In this document: piece by piece, positions 55,137 to 62,892 of the stretch
Layout: each line of letters starts with the position of its first letter
Position numbering within the stretch: position 1 is the first letter of the stretch
NCBI GenBank assembly: GCA_963708245.1
Contig: OY970201.1
Location: 4,154,001-4,218,000, forward strand
Length of the DNA stretch: 64,000 nt
Origin: CAVYXK01 sp963708245
GTDB taxonomy: Bacteria > Pseudomonadota > Alphaproteobacteria > Acetobacterales > Acetobacteraceae
Direction of reading: 5' to 3'
The notes under the pieces: generated by a model
Seen by the model: only the letters and a program-made list of their open reading frames with translations
What the model was told of the DNA's origin: nothing
The model's database searches: none
Program-made: the position numbers and the translations under genes

Positions 55137-55408
55137 TCGATGGGAAGCTCGATGGTGTCGGTGGCGCGCGCGACGGTGCGGACCTCGTGAGTCAGCGTGT
55201 GGCGGACGACTTGCAGGTACTGCCGGCAGCCATGCGCGTGGTGCCACCACTCCTTGTGCCAGCCGCGCGGGTTTCGGCGAGCATAGACGTAGTCGTAAAA
55301 CGCTTCGAGCAGCGCGTCTGATGGTGGGCGACGCACGGTCGCGTCGCCGCGGTAGGTGAACTCGATCTCGTCGCGTGGGCCACACCAGGGGCAGTGGATT
55401 TGGATCAT
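55133..55408 (-). CDS. soxD: Sarcosine oxidase delta subunit, copy 2
   Basis: 91 residues. Zinc ligands conserved: Cys6 and Cys9 in CPWCG, and His57/Cys61 in HHAHGC with the same H-x3-C spacing as copy 1. Separated from soxB2 by 180 bases that hold two opposing dispersed repeats, unlike copy 1 where B and D overlap. Confidence 0.92.
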   Translation of the reverse strand: MIQIHCPWCGPRDEIEFTYRGDATVRRPPSDALLEAFYDYVYARRNPRGWHKEWWHHAHGCRQYLQVVRHTLTHEVRTVARATDTIELPIE

Positions 55409-55423
55409 GCGTCGGACTTCAAC

Positions 55424-55538
55424 TTACACCTCTCCCGCTCTGTGGGAGGAGCGCGAGCGGGGTGGGGGTATCTCATCCCCGGCACCCTCACCCGCCGCGC
55501 AAGGGCGCGGCGACCTCTCCCGCAGAGCGGGAGAGGTG
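55424..55538. repeat. Two opposing family A repeats (copies 5 and 6) inside the sox2 operon
   Basis: Left unit CCTCTCCCGCTCTGTGGGAGG and right unit GGCACCCTCACCCGCCGCGC through CTCTCCCGCAGAGCGGGAGAG point in opposite directions. They lie between soxB2 and soxD2, where copy 1 has no gap. Confidence 0.75.
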
Positions 55539-55588
55539 GGTTTTGGCTGCGTCGCAGGATTGATTGGAGTTGGCATGACGCAGCCGCC

Positions 55589-56839
55589 TTATTGCAGCCA
55601 GGCAAACGGGCCGGCGCCGCGCTCGTCCAGCAGCCGGCCTTCGCGGAAACGCTCCAGCGTGAACGCGGCGTTCAGCTTGTGCGGCTCGTCCTTGGCGATC
55701 GTCCAGGCGTGGCACCAGCCGGAGGCAGGCGTTGCCTTGAAGCCGCCGTAGCACCAGCCGGCGGTCATGGTCAGACCCTCGATGGGCGTGCGACAGATGA
55801 TCGGCGAGCCGTCGGGCGTCATGTCCATCACCCCGCCCCAGTTGCGCAAGCCGCGCAGCCGCGAGAGGCACGGCATCATCGCAATCCCGGCGGTCCATAC
55901 ATGCTCCAGCACCGGAAGATTGCCGCGCTGGGCGTAGCTGTTCCAACCGTCCAGCCCGCCGCCGAACACCAACCCGCCCTTGTCGGACTGGCTGATGTAG
56001 AAATGCCCGGCGCCGAAGGTGATCACGGAATGGACGAGAGGCTTGATGCCCTCGCTGACGAAGGCTTGCAGCACGTGGCTTTCGATCGGCACGTCGAGCC
56101 CGGCCATCTGCGCCAGGCGCGACGTGTTGCCGGCGACCGCCAGCCCGATCTTGCGCGCGCGGATGTCGCCTCGCGTGGTGCGCACGCCGGTCACGCGCCC
56201 GCCTTCCACGTCGATGCCGGTGACTTCGCAATGCTGGATGATATCGACGCCGCGCGCGTCGGCCGCACGGGCAAATCCCCACGCCACCGCGTCGTGCCGC
56301 GCGCTGCCACCGCGCCGCTGCAACAGCCCGGCCATGATGGGGAAGCGCCCGTTGTCAATGTCGAGCAGCGGGCAGAAGGCGCGCACCTGCTCGCGATCGA
56401 GCAGCTCGGCGTCAATGCCCGAAAGTCGCATGGCGTTGCCTCGCCGGGCCAAGGCGTTGCGCCCGGCATCGGAATGGGACAGCATCAGCACGCCGCGCTG
56501 GCTAACCATCGCGTTATAGTTCAGGTCCTGCTCCAGCCCCTCCCACAGCTTCAGCGACCATTCGTAGAAATTGTGGTTCTCCGGCAGCAGGTAGTTGGAG
56601 CGGACGATGGTCGTGTTGCGGCCGGTGTTGCCGAGGCCGATCGGCCCCTTCTCCAGCACCGCGACATTGGTGATCCCGTGTTCCTTGGCGAGGTAATAGG
56701 CGCTGGCCAGCCCGTGGCCGCCGCCGCCGATGATGATCACGTCGTATTCCGGTTTCGGCGGCGGATCGCGCCAGGCTGGTGTCCAGCCCTTGTTGCCCGC
56801 GATCGCTTGCGTCAGCAGTCGTAAGCCCGAGTAACGCAT
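55589..56839 (-). CDS. soxB: Sarcosine oxidase beta subunit, copy 2
   Basis: 416 residues. FAD motif G-G-G-G-H-G at about 38-43; His182 in RRGGSARHDAVAW is the expected covalent FMN site, at the same position as in copy 1. C-terminal WCYGGFKATP block present. First gene of soxB-D-A-G-VWA on the minus strand, divergent from the M24 enzyme with an 80-base shared promoter region. Confidence 0.93.
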   Translation of the reverse strand: MRYSGLRLLTQAIAGNKGWTPAWRDPPPKPEYDVIIIGGGGHGLASAYYLAKEHGITNVAVLEKGPIGLGNTGRNTTIVRSNYLLPENHNFYEWSLKLWEGLEQDLNYNAMVSQRGVLMLSHSDAGRNALARRGNAMRLSGIDAELLDREQVRAFCPLLDIDNGRFPIMAGLLQRRGGSARHDAVAWGFARAADARGVDIIQHCEVTGIDVEGGRVTGVRTTRGDIRARKIGLAVAGNTSRLAQMAGLDVPIESHVLQAFVSEGIKPLVHSVITFGAGHFYISQSDKGGLVFGGGLDGWNSYAQRGNLPVLEHVWTAGIAMMPCLSRLRGLRNWGGVMDMTPDGSPIICRTPIEGLTMTAGWCYGGFKATPASGWCHAWTIAKDEPHKLNAAFTLERFREGRLLDERGAGPFAWLQ

Positions 56840-56919
56840 GATCCTCCCCGCTGCCGGGGACTATGCGGCGCGACCGGCAGAGGAGCAAGCTGCTGCCTGG
56901 GATAGTGGAGGAGAGGACG

Positions 56920-58161
56920 ATGATTGCAGTTGGCGACCCGGGCGTGTCGCGCCCGCACAACCCGCATGTGCAGCGCCTGCGAGTGCCCAATCTGAACGAG
57001 ATCGATATGGCGGCATTGCGGGCGAACCGCCTGGCGCGATTGCGGGCGGCGATGCGGCAGCACGATATTCCGATCTGCTTGTTCTTCAATCCGGCCAATA
57101 TCCGCTACGCCACCGGCACCGACGTGATGGGCGTGTGGACCGCGACGACGCTGGCGCGATACTGCCTGCTCGCCGCCGAGCGGGAGCCGGTGCTGTTTGA
57201 ATATCGGACCTCGATGCATGTCACGCAGAAGCTGGTGCGCGATGTGCGTCCGGCGATCTCCTGGCAATACGCTGGGACGCTGGGGGCAGCGCGGGCGCGG
57301 CGCTGGGCGGAATCGGTGAAGAGCACGATGGCGGAGCTGGGCTGCGCCGGCGCGCCTCTGGCGGTCGATAAACTGGACGGATTCGGCTTCCAGGCGCTGA
57401 CCGAGCTTGGCATCCGCGTGACCGACCCGAGCCCGGCGACCGTGGATGCGCGGGAGATCAAAACGCCCGAGGAAGTGCAGCTCATGATCCTGAACGGCGC
57501 CATCGCCGATACGATGTTCGCTGCGTTCGAAGCGGCGATCCGCCCGGGCGTGCGCGAATACGAGCTGCTGGCGGTGCTCAGCGATACGCTCCTGCGTCAG
57601 CACGGCGAGTTCATCTTCACGCGGCTGGTTGCTTCTGGGACCAACACCAATCCGTGGATGTCGGAGGCGCATGACAAGCTGGTGCAACCCGGCGACCTTG
57701 TTGGGATAGACACCGATGCCAACGGGTATGAAGGGTATGTGCTGGATGTTTCGCGCACTTTTCTATGCGGCGATGAAGGCACTGACGGGCAGAAGGAGGC
57801 GTACCGCATCGCCTACGACTGCGTGAACGGCATGCGCGAGCTGATGAAGCCGGGTATGACGTTCGAGGAATTCTCGCATGCCGCGCCGAAGCTGCCAGAG
57901 GGGTACGTGAACGGTCGTTATGGCTCGATGGTGCACCAAGCGGGGCTGGAGGACGAAGGGCCCGGCATTCCGTACCCGCAGGACCTGCGGGAGGATTCGC
58001 CGGGTGGGCGGGTGATACGGGAGAACATGGTGTTCTGCTTGGAGTGCTACGCCGGGAAGGACGGGGCTCCGTTTGGCGTGAAGCTGGAGGATCAGGTGCT
58101 GGTGACGAAAGACGGGGCGGTGGCGCTGAACACGTATCCGTTTGAGAGGAAGTTGTTGTAG
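56920..58161 (+). CDS. M24-family metalloenzyme (prolidase/creatinase superfamily, DddP-like)
   Basis: 413 residues from ATG 56920, preceded by GGAGGAGAGG; an upstream ATG at 56863 lacks such a site. N-terminal creatinase-like domain (FFNPANIRYATGTDVMGVW) and C-terminal pita-bread fold with metal ligands in GIDTDANGYEGYVLDVSRTF, the His in MVHQAGLEDEG, Glu in FCLECYAG and Glu in KLEDQV. True creatinase lacks these metals, while DMSP lyase DddP keeps them and shares TRLVASGTNTNPW-like and YG-x-x-H-x-x-GL blocks. Divergent from soxB2. Substrate unproven: a peptide, DMSP-type or N-methyl compound. Confidence 0.78.
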   Translation: MIAVGDPGVSRPHNPHVQRLRVPNLNEIDMAALRANRLARLRAAMRQHDIPICLFFNPANIRYATGTDVMGVWTATTLARYCLLAAEREPVLFEYRTSMHVTQKLVRDVRPAISWQYAGTLGAARARRWAESVKSTMAELGCAGAPLAVDKLDGFGFQALTELGIRVTDPSPATVDAREIKTPEEVQLMILNGAIADTMFAAFEAAIRPGVREYELLAVLSDTLLRQHGEFIFTRLVASGTNTNPWMSEAHDKLVQPGDLVGIDTDANGYEGYVLDVSRTFLCGDEGTDGQKEAYRIAYDCVNGMRELMKPGMTFEEFSHAAPKLPEGYVNGRYGSMVHQAGLEDEGPGIPYPQDLREDSPGGRVIRENMVFCLECYAGKDGAPFGVKLEDQVLVTKDGAVALNTYPFERKLL

Positions 58162-58170
58162 AAGATATCA

Positions 58171-58254
58171 GCTCTCCCGCTCTGCGGAAGAGAGCCTGCC
58201 CCGGACTTGATCCGGGCTCGCCGCGCGCGCAGCGCGGCGGGTGAGGGTGCCGGG
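58171..58254. repeat. Dispersed palindromic repeat, family A (copy 7), with embedded hairpin
   Basis: CTCTCCCGCTCTGCGG..., then a CCCCGGACTTGATCCGGG palindrome of a second common alphaproteobacterial repeat, then GCGGCGGGTGAGGGTGCCGGG. Orientation opposite to the copy at 58670. Confidence 0.75.
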
Positions 58255-58267
58255 AGCGGAAGACCCC

Positions 58268-58612
58268 CTACCAGTCCTGCTCCGTTGCCTGTCTCAGTGT
58301 CCGCAGGATTGTCGCGACCACCTCATCTGGATATGCGAGGATGTCGTTGTTCCAGAACCGGATGACACGCCAGCCATGCTCGCGCAACCACGCCGTGCGC
58401 AACGTGTCCGCTTCGGATTCGACGTGCTGCGCGCCGTCCACTTCGACCACCAGCCATTCCTTCCGGCATACGAAGTCAACGACGAATGGTCCGATCGGAT
58501 GTTGTCGACGAAACTTATATCCGCACAGGCGTCGGTCTCGTAGCAGTTTCCACAACAGCCGCTCGGGGTCGGTGGGATGTTTTCGAAGGTCGCGGGCGAA
58601 GTGGTTCAGCAT
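58268..58612 (-). CDS. DUF559 endonuclease-like protein
   Basis: 114 residues from ATG 58612. DPERLLWKLLRDRRLCGYKF, then RRQHPIGPFVVDFVC and EWLVVEVDGAQHV form the Vsr/PD-(D/E)XK-like core (D-x(n)-E-x-D-G), and GWRVIRFWNNDIL is the closing block. Complete for the family. Flanked closely on both sides by inverted copies of repeat family A. Function of DUF559 proteins is not settled; DNA end or mismatch nuclease activity is presumed. Confidence 0.85.
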   Translation of the reverse strand: MLNHFARDLRKHPTDPERLLWKLLRDRRLCGYKFRRQHPIGPFVVDFVCRKEWLVVEVDGAQHVESEADTLRTAWLREHGWRVIRFWNNDILAYPDEVVATILRTLRQATEQDW

Positions 58613-58669
58613 CGCCGGATGGTAGGCAGATGCTGGTGAAGCGGGGGTTACAGGTCGGAGCCCCACTCC

Positions 58670-58728
58670 CGGCACCCTCACCCGCCGCGCTACGCGCGGC
58701 GACCTCTCCCGCAGAGCGGGAGAGGTGT
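58670..58728. repeat. Dispersed palindromic repeat, family A (copy 8)
   Basis: GGCACCCTCACCCGCCGCGC, TACGCGCGGCG, then CCTCTCCCGCAGAGCGGGAG. Lies between the DUF559 gene and the transporter ATPase stop; inverted relative to copy 7. Confidence 0.8.
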
Positions 58729-58733
58729 AAGTC

Positions 58734-60773
58734 TTACCCGCCGGTGGCGCCAACTGCCGCAGGTGTGGCACTTCCGAACATCGGGGGCACGTGTCGCAGT
58801 TCCTCCAGCGGGATGTGGCAGAAGATAAGATGCCCCTCGGCTGCCTCGCGGGCCGGTGGGGGGACGGTGTCGCAGACCGTGCCGACCTTGCGCGGGCAGC
58901 GGCCGGCGAAGCGGCAGCCGGGAGGCGGGTCGAGGGGGCTCGGGATCTCGCCCTCCAGTCGGATACGCGAACGTGCGGTCGACGGGTCGGGCAACGGCAC
59001 GGCTGACAGTAGCGCCTCGGTGTACGGGTGATAGGGCGGGCTGAACAGCGCGCGCACTGGTCCACACTCCATGACGCGGCCGAGATACATCACCACCACT
59101 TCGTCGGCCAGGTAGCGCACCAGCACAAGGTCATGGCTGATGAAGATCATCGTCGTGCCGCTGTCGGCCTGGATACCGAGCAGCAGGTTCACCACAGCGG
59201 CCTGCACCGAAACATCCAGCGACGACACCGGCTCGTCGGCGATCAGCAACTCGGGATTGCCGGCAAAGGCGCGGGCAATGGCGATGCGCTGCTTCTGTCC
59301 GCCGGAGAGTTGGCGCGGCAGCGAATATCTCACTGCGGGTTGCAGCCGCACCATCTCCAAAAGCGCTCGCACGCGCGCGCCGATGGCCCGACGTCCTCTT
59401 GCGACGCCGAACCGACGCAGCGCGCGCGCCAGCGGTCGGCCGACCCGATGCGACGGATTGAGCGTGCCGTCCGGGTTCTGGAACACCATCTGAATCGCCG
59501 CCACCTGCGCCGCGTCGCGCCGGCGCACCGGGGTCGTCGCGATATCGACACCACGGAAGCGCAGGCTGCCGCCGCTCGCGCGGTCCAGTCCGGAGAGGAT
59601 GCGGGCGAAGGTGCTTTTGCCGGAACCCGATTCGCCAACGATCGCCAACACACGCCCGCGCCGTGCGACGATGTCGAGTTCATCGTTAGCAACCAGTCGG
59701 AACCGGCCGACCTTGAACACCCGGCTGAGCCGGTTCGCCTCCAGCAGGACCTCACCCGCGTCCGTTGCGTCCACACCGAGGCCGCCGGCAGCAACCAGCG
59801 GCGCAAGCTCGGCGAAACGCACACAGCGCACCAGGTGGTGGGGCGCGGCACGCTCGATCGCGATGGCGCCGCTGTCGCATTGGCCCGCCCGGGCGTCGGT
59901 GCAGCGCGGGGCAAAGGCGCAGCCGCGCCGCGCCGTCGCCGGGCTCGGCACGGTGCCGGGAATTGGGATCAGCGGGGCGGAATGCTTGTCCGCCCCGACG
60001 AGTGGTAGCGAGGCGATCAGCCCGCGCGTGTAGGGGTGCCGGGGCGACGCGAATAGCTCGGCGACCGGGGCGCTTTCTACCATCTCGCCCGCGTACATAA
60101 CGCCGATACGGTCGCAGACCTGCGCGATCACGCCGAGATTGTGCGATACGTATATGAGCGCGGTGCGATATTTCCGTCGCAGCTCGTTCACTAGGTCGAG
60201 CACTGCGGCCGCTACCGTCACGTCCAGCCCTGTGGTCGGCTCATCCAATAGTAGCAGGGCGGGATTGGCGAGCAGCGCCATCGCCAGCACCACGCGCTGC
60301 TTCTGGCCGCCGGAGACCTGATGCGGATAGCGTCGCATCACCGATTCCGCATTAGGCAGATGCACGTCGCTCAACACGCGGACCACCATCTGGCGCGCCT
60401 CTGCCAAGTCGGCGCCGTGCAGCAGCGGCACCTCGGTCAGTTGACGGCCGATCGTGAGGCTGGGGTTCAGCGCAGCGGCGGGTTCCTGATAGACGATACC
60501 GATGCGCGAACCGCGGACCCGGCGCAGCTCCGCATCGGGAAGGCCAACAAGGTCGCGGCCTTCGAATACGATGCGACCCTTCGGGATGGCACCATTGCGG
60601 CCGAGATAGCCCATGATCGCCATCAGCAAGGTCGATTTGCCGCAGCCGGATTCACCGACCAGTCCGAAGCTCTCGCCCGGCTCGATCGAGAGCGAGAAAT
60701 CCGGTATCACCAACGACCGCCCGCCCGAAGTCCTGTACTCGACGCACAGATTCTCGATCGAAAGCAGCGGCAC
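58734..60773 (-). CDS. Dipeptide/oligopeptide-type ABC transporter ATPase, fused DppD-DppF
   Basis: 679 residues, two complete ATPase modules in one chain. Walker A motifs GESGCGKST (about 38) and GESGSGKST (about 378); ABC signatures SGGQKQR in each; Walker B LLLLDEPTTGLD and LLIADEPVSSLD. Each half ends with the C-terminal Fe-S/zinc-like oligopeptide tail (GCAFAPRCTDARAGQC, GCRFAGRCPRKVGTVC). Energises uptake with the two permeases upstream. Last gene of the unit. Confidence 0.92.
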   Translation of the reverse strand: MPLLSIENLCVEYRTSGGRSLVIPDFSLSIEPGESFGLVGESGCGKSTLLMAIMGYLGRNGAIPKGRIVFEGRDLVGLPDAELRRVRGSRIGIVYQEPAAALNPSLTIGRQLTEVPLLHGADLAEARQMVVRVLSDVHLPNAESVMRRYPHQVSGGQKQRVVLAMALLANPALLLLDEPTTGLDVTVAAAVLDLVNELRRKYRTALIYVSHNLGVIAQVCDRIGVMYAGEMVESAPVAELFASPRHPYTRGLIASLPLVGADKHSAPLIPIPGTVPSPATARRGCAFAPRCTDARAGQCDSGAIAIERAAPHHLVRCVRFAELAPLVAAGGLGVDATDAGEVLLEANRLSRVFKVGRFRLVANDELDIVARRGRVLAIVGESGSGKSTFARILSGLDRASGGSLRFRGVDIATTPVRRRDAAQVAAIQMVFQNPDGTLNPSHRVGRPLARALRRFGVARGRRAIGARVRALLEMVRLQPAVRYSLPRQLSGGQKQRIAIARAFAGNPELLIADEPVSSLDVSVQAAVVNLLLGIQADSGTTMIFISHDLVLVRYLADEVVVMYLGRVMECGPVRALFSPPYHPYTEALLSAVPLPDPSTARSRIRLEGEIPSPLDPPPGCRFAGRCPRKVGTVCDTVPPPAREAAEGHLIFCHIPLEELRHVPPMFGSATPAAVGATGG

Positions 60774-60782
60774 CGGTTCAGC

Positions 60783-61697
60783 TCAGTCCGACATGGAGAG
60801 CTCAGTGAGCCCGTCGGCCAGCAGGTTGAACCCGAGCACGAGCGACACCAATGCGAAGGCTGGGTAAAGCGACATGTGCGGATACACCGTGAGCATCGCG
60901 GTGCCCTGCTTGACCATGCCGCCCCAGTCCGGCGTCGGCGGCGGCAGGCCGAGCCCGAGAAAGCCCAGCGTGCCGATCGCGATCGTGACGTAGCCGAGCC
61001 TCAGGCAGAAATCGGTGATCAGCGGCCCGCGGCAGTTCGGCAACAGCTCAACCAGCATGATGTAGAGATCGGACTCGCGCCGCAGCTCCGCAGCCGCGAT
61101 GAAATCCTGGTGCATCAGCGACAGCACCAGTCCCCGCACGATGCGCGCGATCCCAGGAGCCGAGGCCAGTACTGCCGCCACCACGATGTTCAGCGCCGAC
61201 GGCCCGATATTGGCAATCAGGATCACGTAGAGCACGACCACGGGGAAGGACAGGATCACGTCGGACAAGCGGCTAATGACGACATCCACCCAGCCGCGGT
61301 AATAGCCGGCGAGCAGGCCCATTGCGCAACCCACGACATAAGCGGCCAGCACTGCAGCCGGCGCCACCGCGAGCACGGTGCGCGCGCCCCAGACCACCCT
61401 GGCCAGCGTGTCGCGCCCGAGCGGATCGACACCGAGCAGATGCCGCGCGCTCGATCCCGGAAGGGCGATCGCCGCGTAGTCCTGCGCGGTCGGCGATGGC
61501 AACGGCAGCACAGGCGCGAGCAGCGCGACCGCCACCCAGAACACCACCAACGCTAGCCCCACCATCGCGACGCGCGAGCTTGGCAGGCGGCGCAGCAAGC
61601 CGGGCGCGCGGCCTTCAACCAATTCGGCCTCGATAGCCGGAATTGCTGGCAGCGTGCGCGCCGGGGCGACCGACAGCCGTGTTTGCACGAGGCTCAT
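60783..61697 (-). CDS. Dipeptide-type ABC permease, DppC-like
   Basis: 304 residues from ATG 61697, overlapping the DppB-like stop by 4 bases. About six membrane segments, HLLGVDPLGRDTLARVVWGA typical of DppC, and the EAA-like loop DFIAAAELRRESDLYIMLVE before the last helices. Ends 9 bases before the fused ATPase gene. Confidence 0.9.
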   Translation of the reverse strand: MSLVQTRLSVAPARTLPAIPAIEAELVEGRAPGLLRRLPSSRVAMVGLALVVFWVAVALLAPVLPLPSPTAQDYAAIALPGSSARHLLGVDPLGRDTLARVVWGARTVLAVAPAAVLAAYVVGCAMGLLAGYYRGWVDVVISRLSDVILSFPVVVLYVILIANIGPSALNIVVAAVLASAPGIARIVRGLVLSLMHQDFIAAAELRRESDLYIMLVELLPNCRGPLITDFCLRLGYVTIAIGTLGFLGLGLPPPTPDWGGMVKQGTAMLTVYPHMSLYPAFALVSLVLGFNLLADGLTELSMSD

Positions 61698-62704
61698 CGG
61701 CGGCTCTGCGGATCGAGCACGCGGTAGCCGATATCGCTCAGCAACTGCGTCGTGGTGGCAACCAGGAGCGCGATCAAGGTCGCCGCCTCGATCAAAGAGA
61801 TGTCGCCGAACAGCGCAGCATCGAGCAGCATGCGGCCGAAGCCGGGATAGGCGAATACCAGCTCGGTCACCACCACGCCACCGATCAGCCAGTTGATCTG
61901 CAACAGCATCACCGTGAACGGCGCGATCATCGCGTTGCGCAGCGCGTGGCGCAGGATCACCTGCTGGCGCGGCAGACCCTTCAACACCGCAGTGCGGATA
62001 TAGGGCCGCGTCATAACTTCGGCCATCGAGCTGCGGACCATGCGTGCCACGTAGCCGGAATCGTAGATCGACAGGGTGGCGACCGGCAGCACGAGCTGCG
62101 CCGCCATCGACCAGGCGCTGCTCGGGTCGAGCGTGCTGGTACCGGGCAGCCAGTGCAGGCTGACGACGAACACGGCCACCAGCATCACGCCGAGCGCGAA
62201 TTCCGGTATCGAGGTCATCACGATCGACGTGGCGGAAACCATCCGGTCGATCCCGCTTCCCGCACGCATGCCGGCAAGGATGCCGAGCAGCAGTGACAGC
62301 GGCACGATGACCGCGAAGGCGAGCCCGGCGAGTAGTGCGGTGTTGCCGAGGCGGTTCCAGAGAATATCGTTGACTGGTGCTTTGTAGAGCGTCGAATAGC
62401 CGAAATTGCCAAAGTACCGGGCGCCGCGCGGATCCTTGAAATTCAAACCAAGGGCGGGGTCTTGCAACGGATCGGCCTCGAGTTCCGTCAGCACGCCGAC
62501 CCAGCGGACGTAGCGGACCAGCAGTGGATCGTTCAGATGCAACTTCTCGTACAGGACATCGACCTGCTGCTGCAACGCGAATGGCCCCAGCGTCTTGCGG
62601 GCCACGTTGCCCGGCGAGAACTCGGTGACCATGAACACGACGAAGGAGGCAAGGACGAGCGTCAGCACCAGCTCCAGCGTGCGGCGGAGCAGGTATTTCA
62701 GCAT
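61694..62704 (-). CDS. Dipeptide-type ABC permease, DppB-like
   Basis: 336 residues from ATG 62704. N-terminal helix LLRRTLELVLTLVLASFVVF, a long periplasmic loop, and the EAA loop YIRTAVLKGLPRQQVILRHA followed by LRNAMIAPF. Pairs with the DppC-like protein to form the channel. Confidence 0.9.
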   Translation of the reverse strand: MLKYLLRRTLELVLTLVLASFVVFMVTEFSPGNVARKTLGPFALQQQVDVLYEKLHLNDPLLVRYVRWVGVLTELEADPLQDPALGLNFKDPRGARYFGNFGYSTLYKAPVNDILWNRLGNTALLAGLAFAVIVPLSLLLGILAGMRAGSGIDRMVSATSIVMTSIPEFALGVMLVAVFVVSLHWLPGTSTLDPSSAWSMAAQLVLPVATLSIYDSGYVARMVRSSMAEVMTRPYIRTAVLKGLPRQQVILRHALRNAMIAPFTVMLLQINWLIGGVVVTELVFAYPGFGRMLLDAALFGDISLIEAATLIALLVATTTQLLSDIGYRVLDPQSRR

Positions 62705-62713
62705 GCAAGACTC

Positions 62714-62861
62714 CACCTCTCTCGCGCTGCGGGAGAGAGCCTGCCTCGGATATGATCCGGGGTCGGCGAGCTAAGCGAGCCGGGCGAGGGTGCCACCCGG
62801 CCCGGCACCCTCACCCGCGGCGCTGACGCGCCGCGACCTCTCCCGCAGCGCGGGAGAGGTG
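62714..62861. repeat. Two opposing family A repeats (copies 9 and 10)
   Basis: Left unit CTCTCTCGCGCTGCGGGAGAG with an embedded GATCCGGGG-type hairpin, right unit GGCACCCTCACCCGCGGCG through CTCTCCCGCAGCGCGGGAGAG. Between the binding-protein gene and the permease gene; they could separate expression of the two. Confidence 0.75.
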
Positions 62862-62892
62862 GTCTATTGCGCGGGCGTCGCACCCAGACTCC

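Noticed and set aside
56920..58161. Creatinase
   Set aside because: Attractive next to sarcosine oxidase, but the protein keeps the M24 metal ligands that creatinase lacks.
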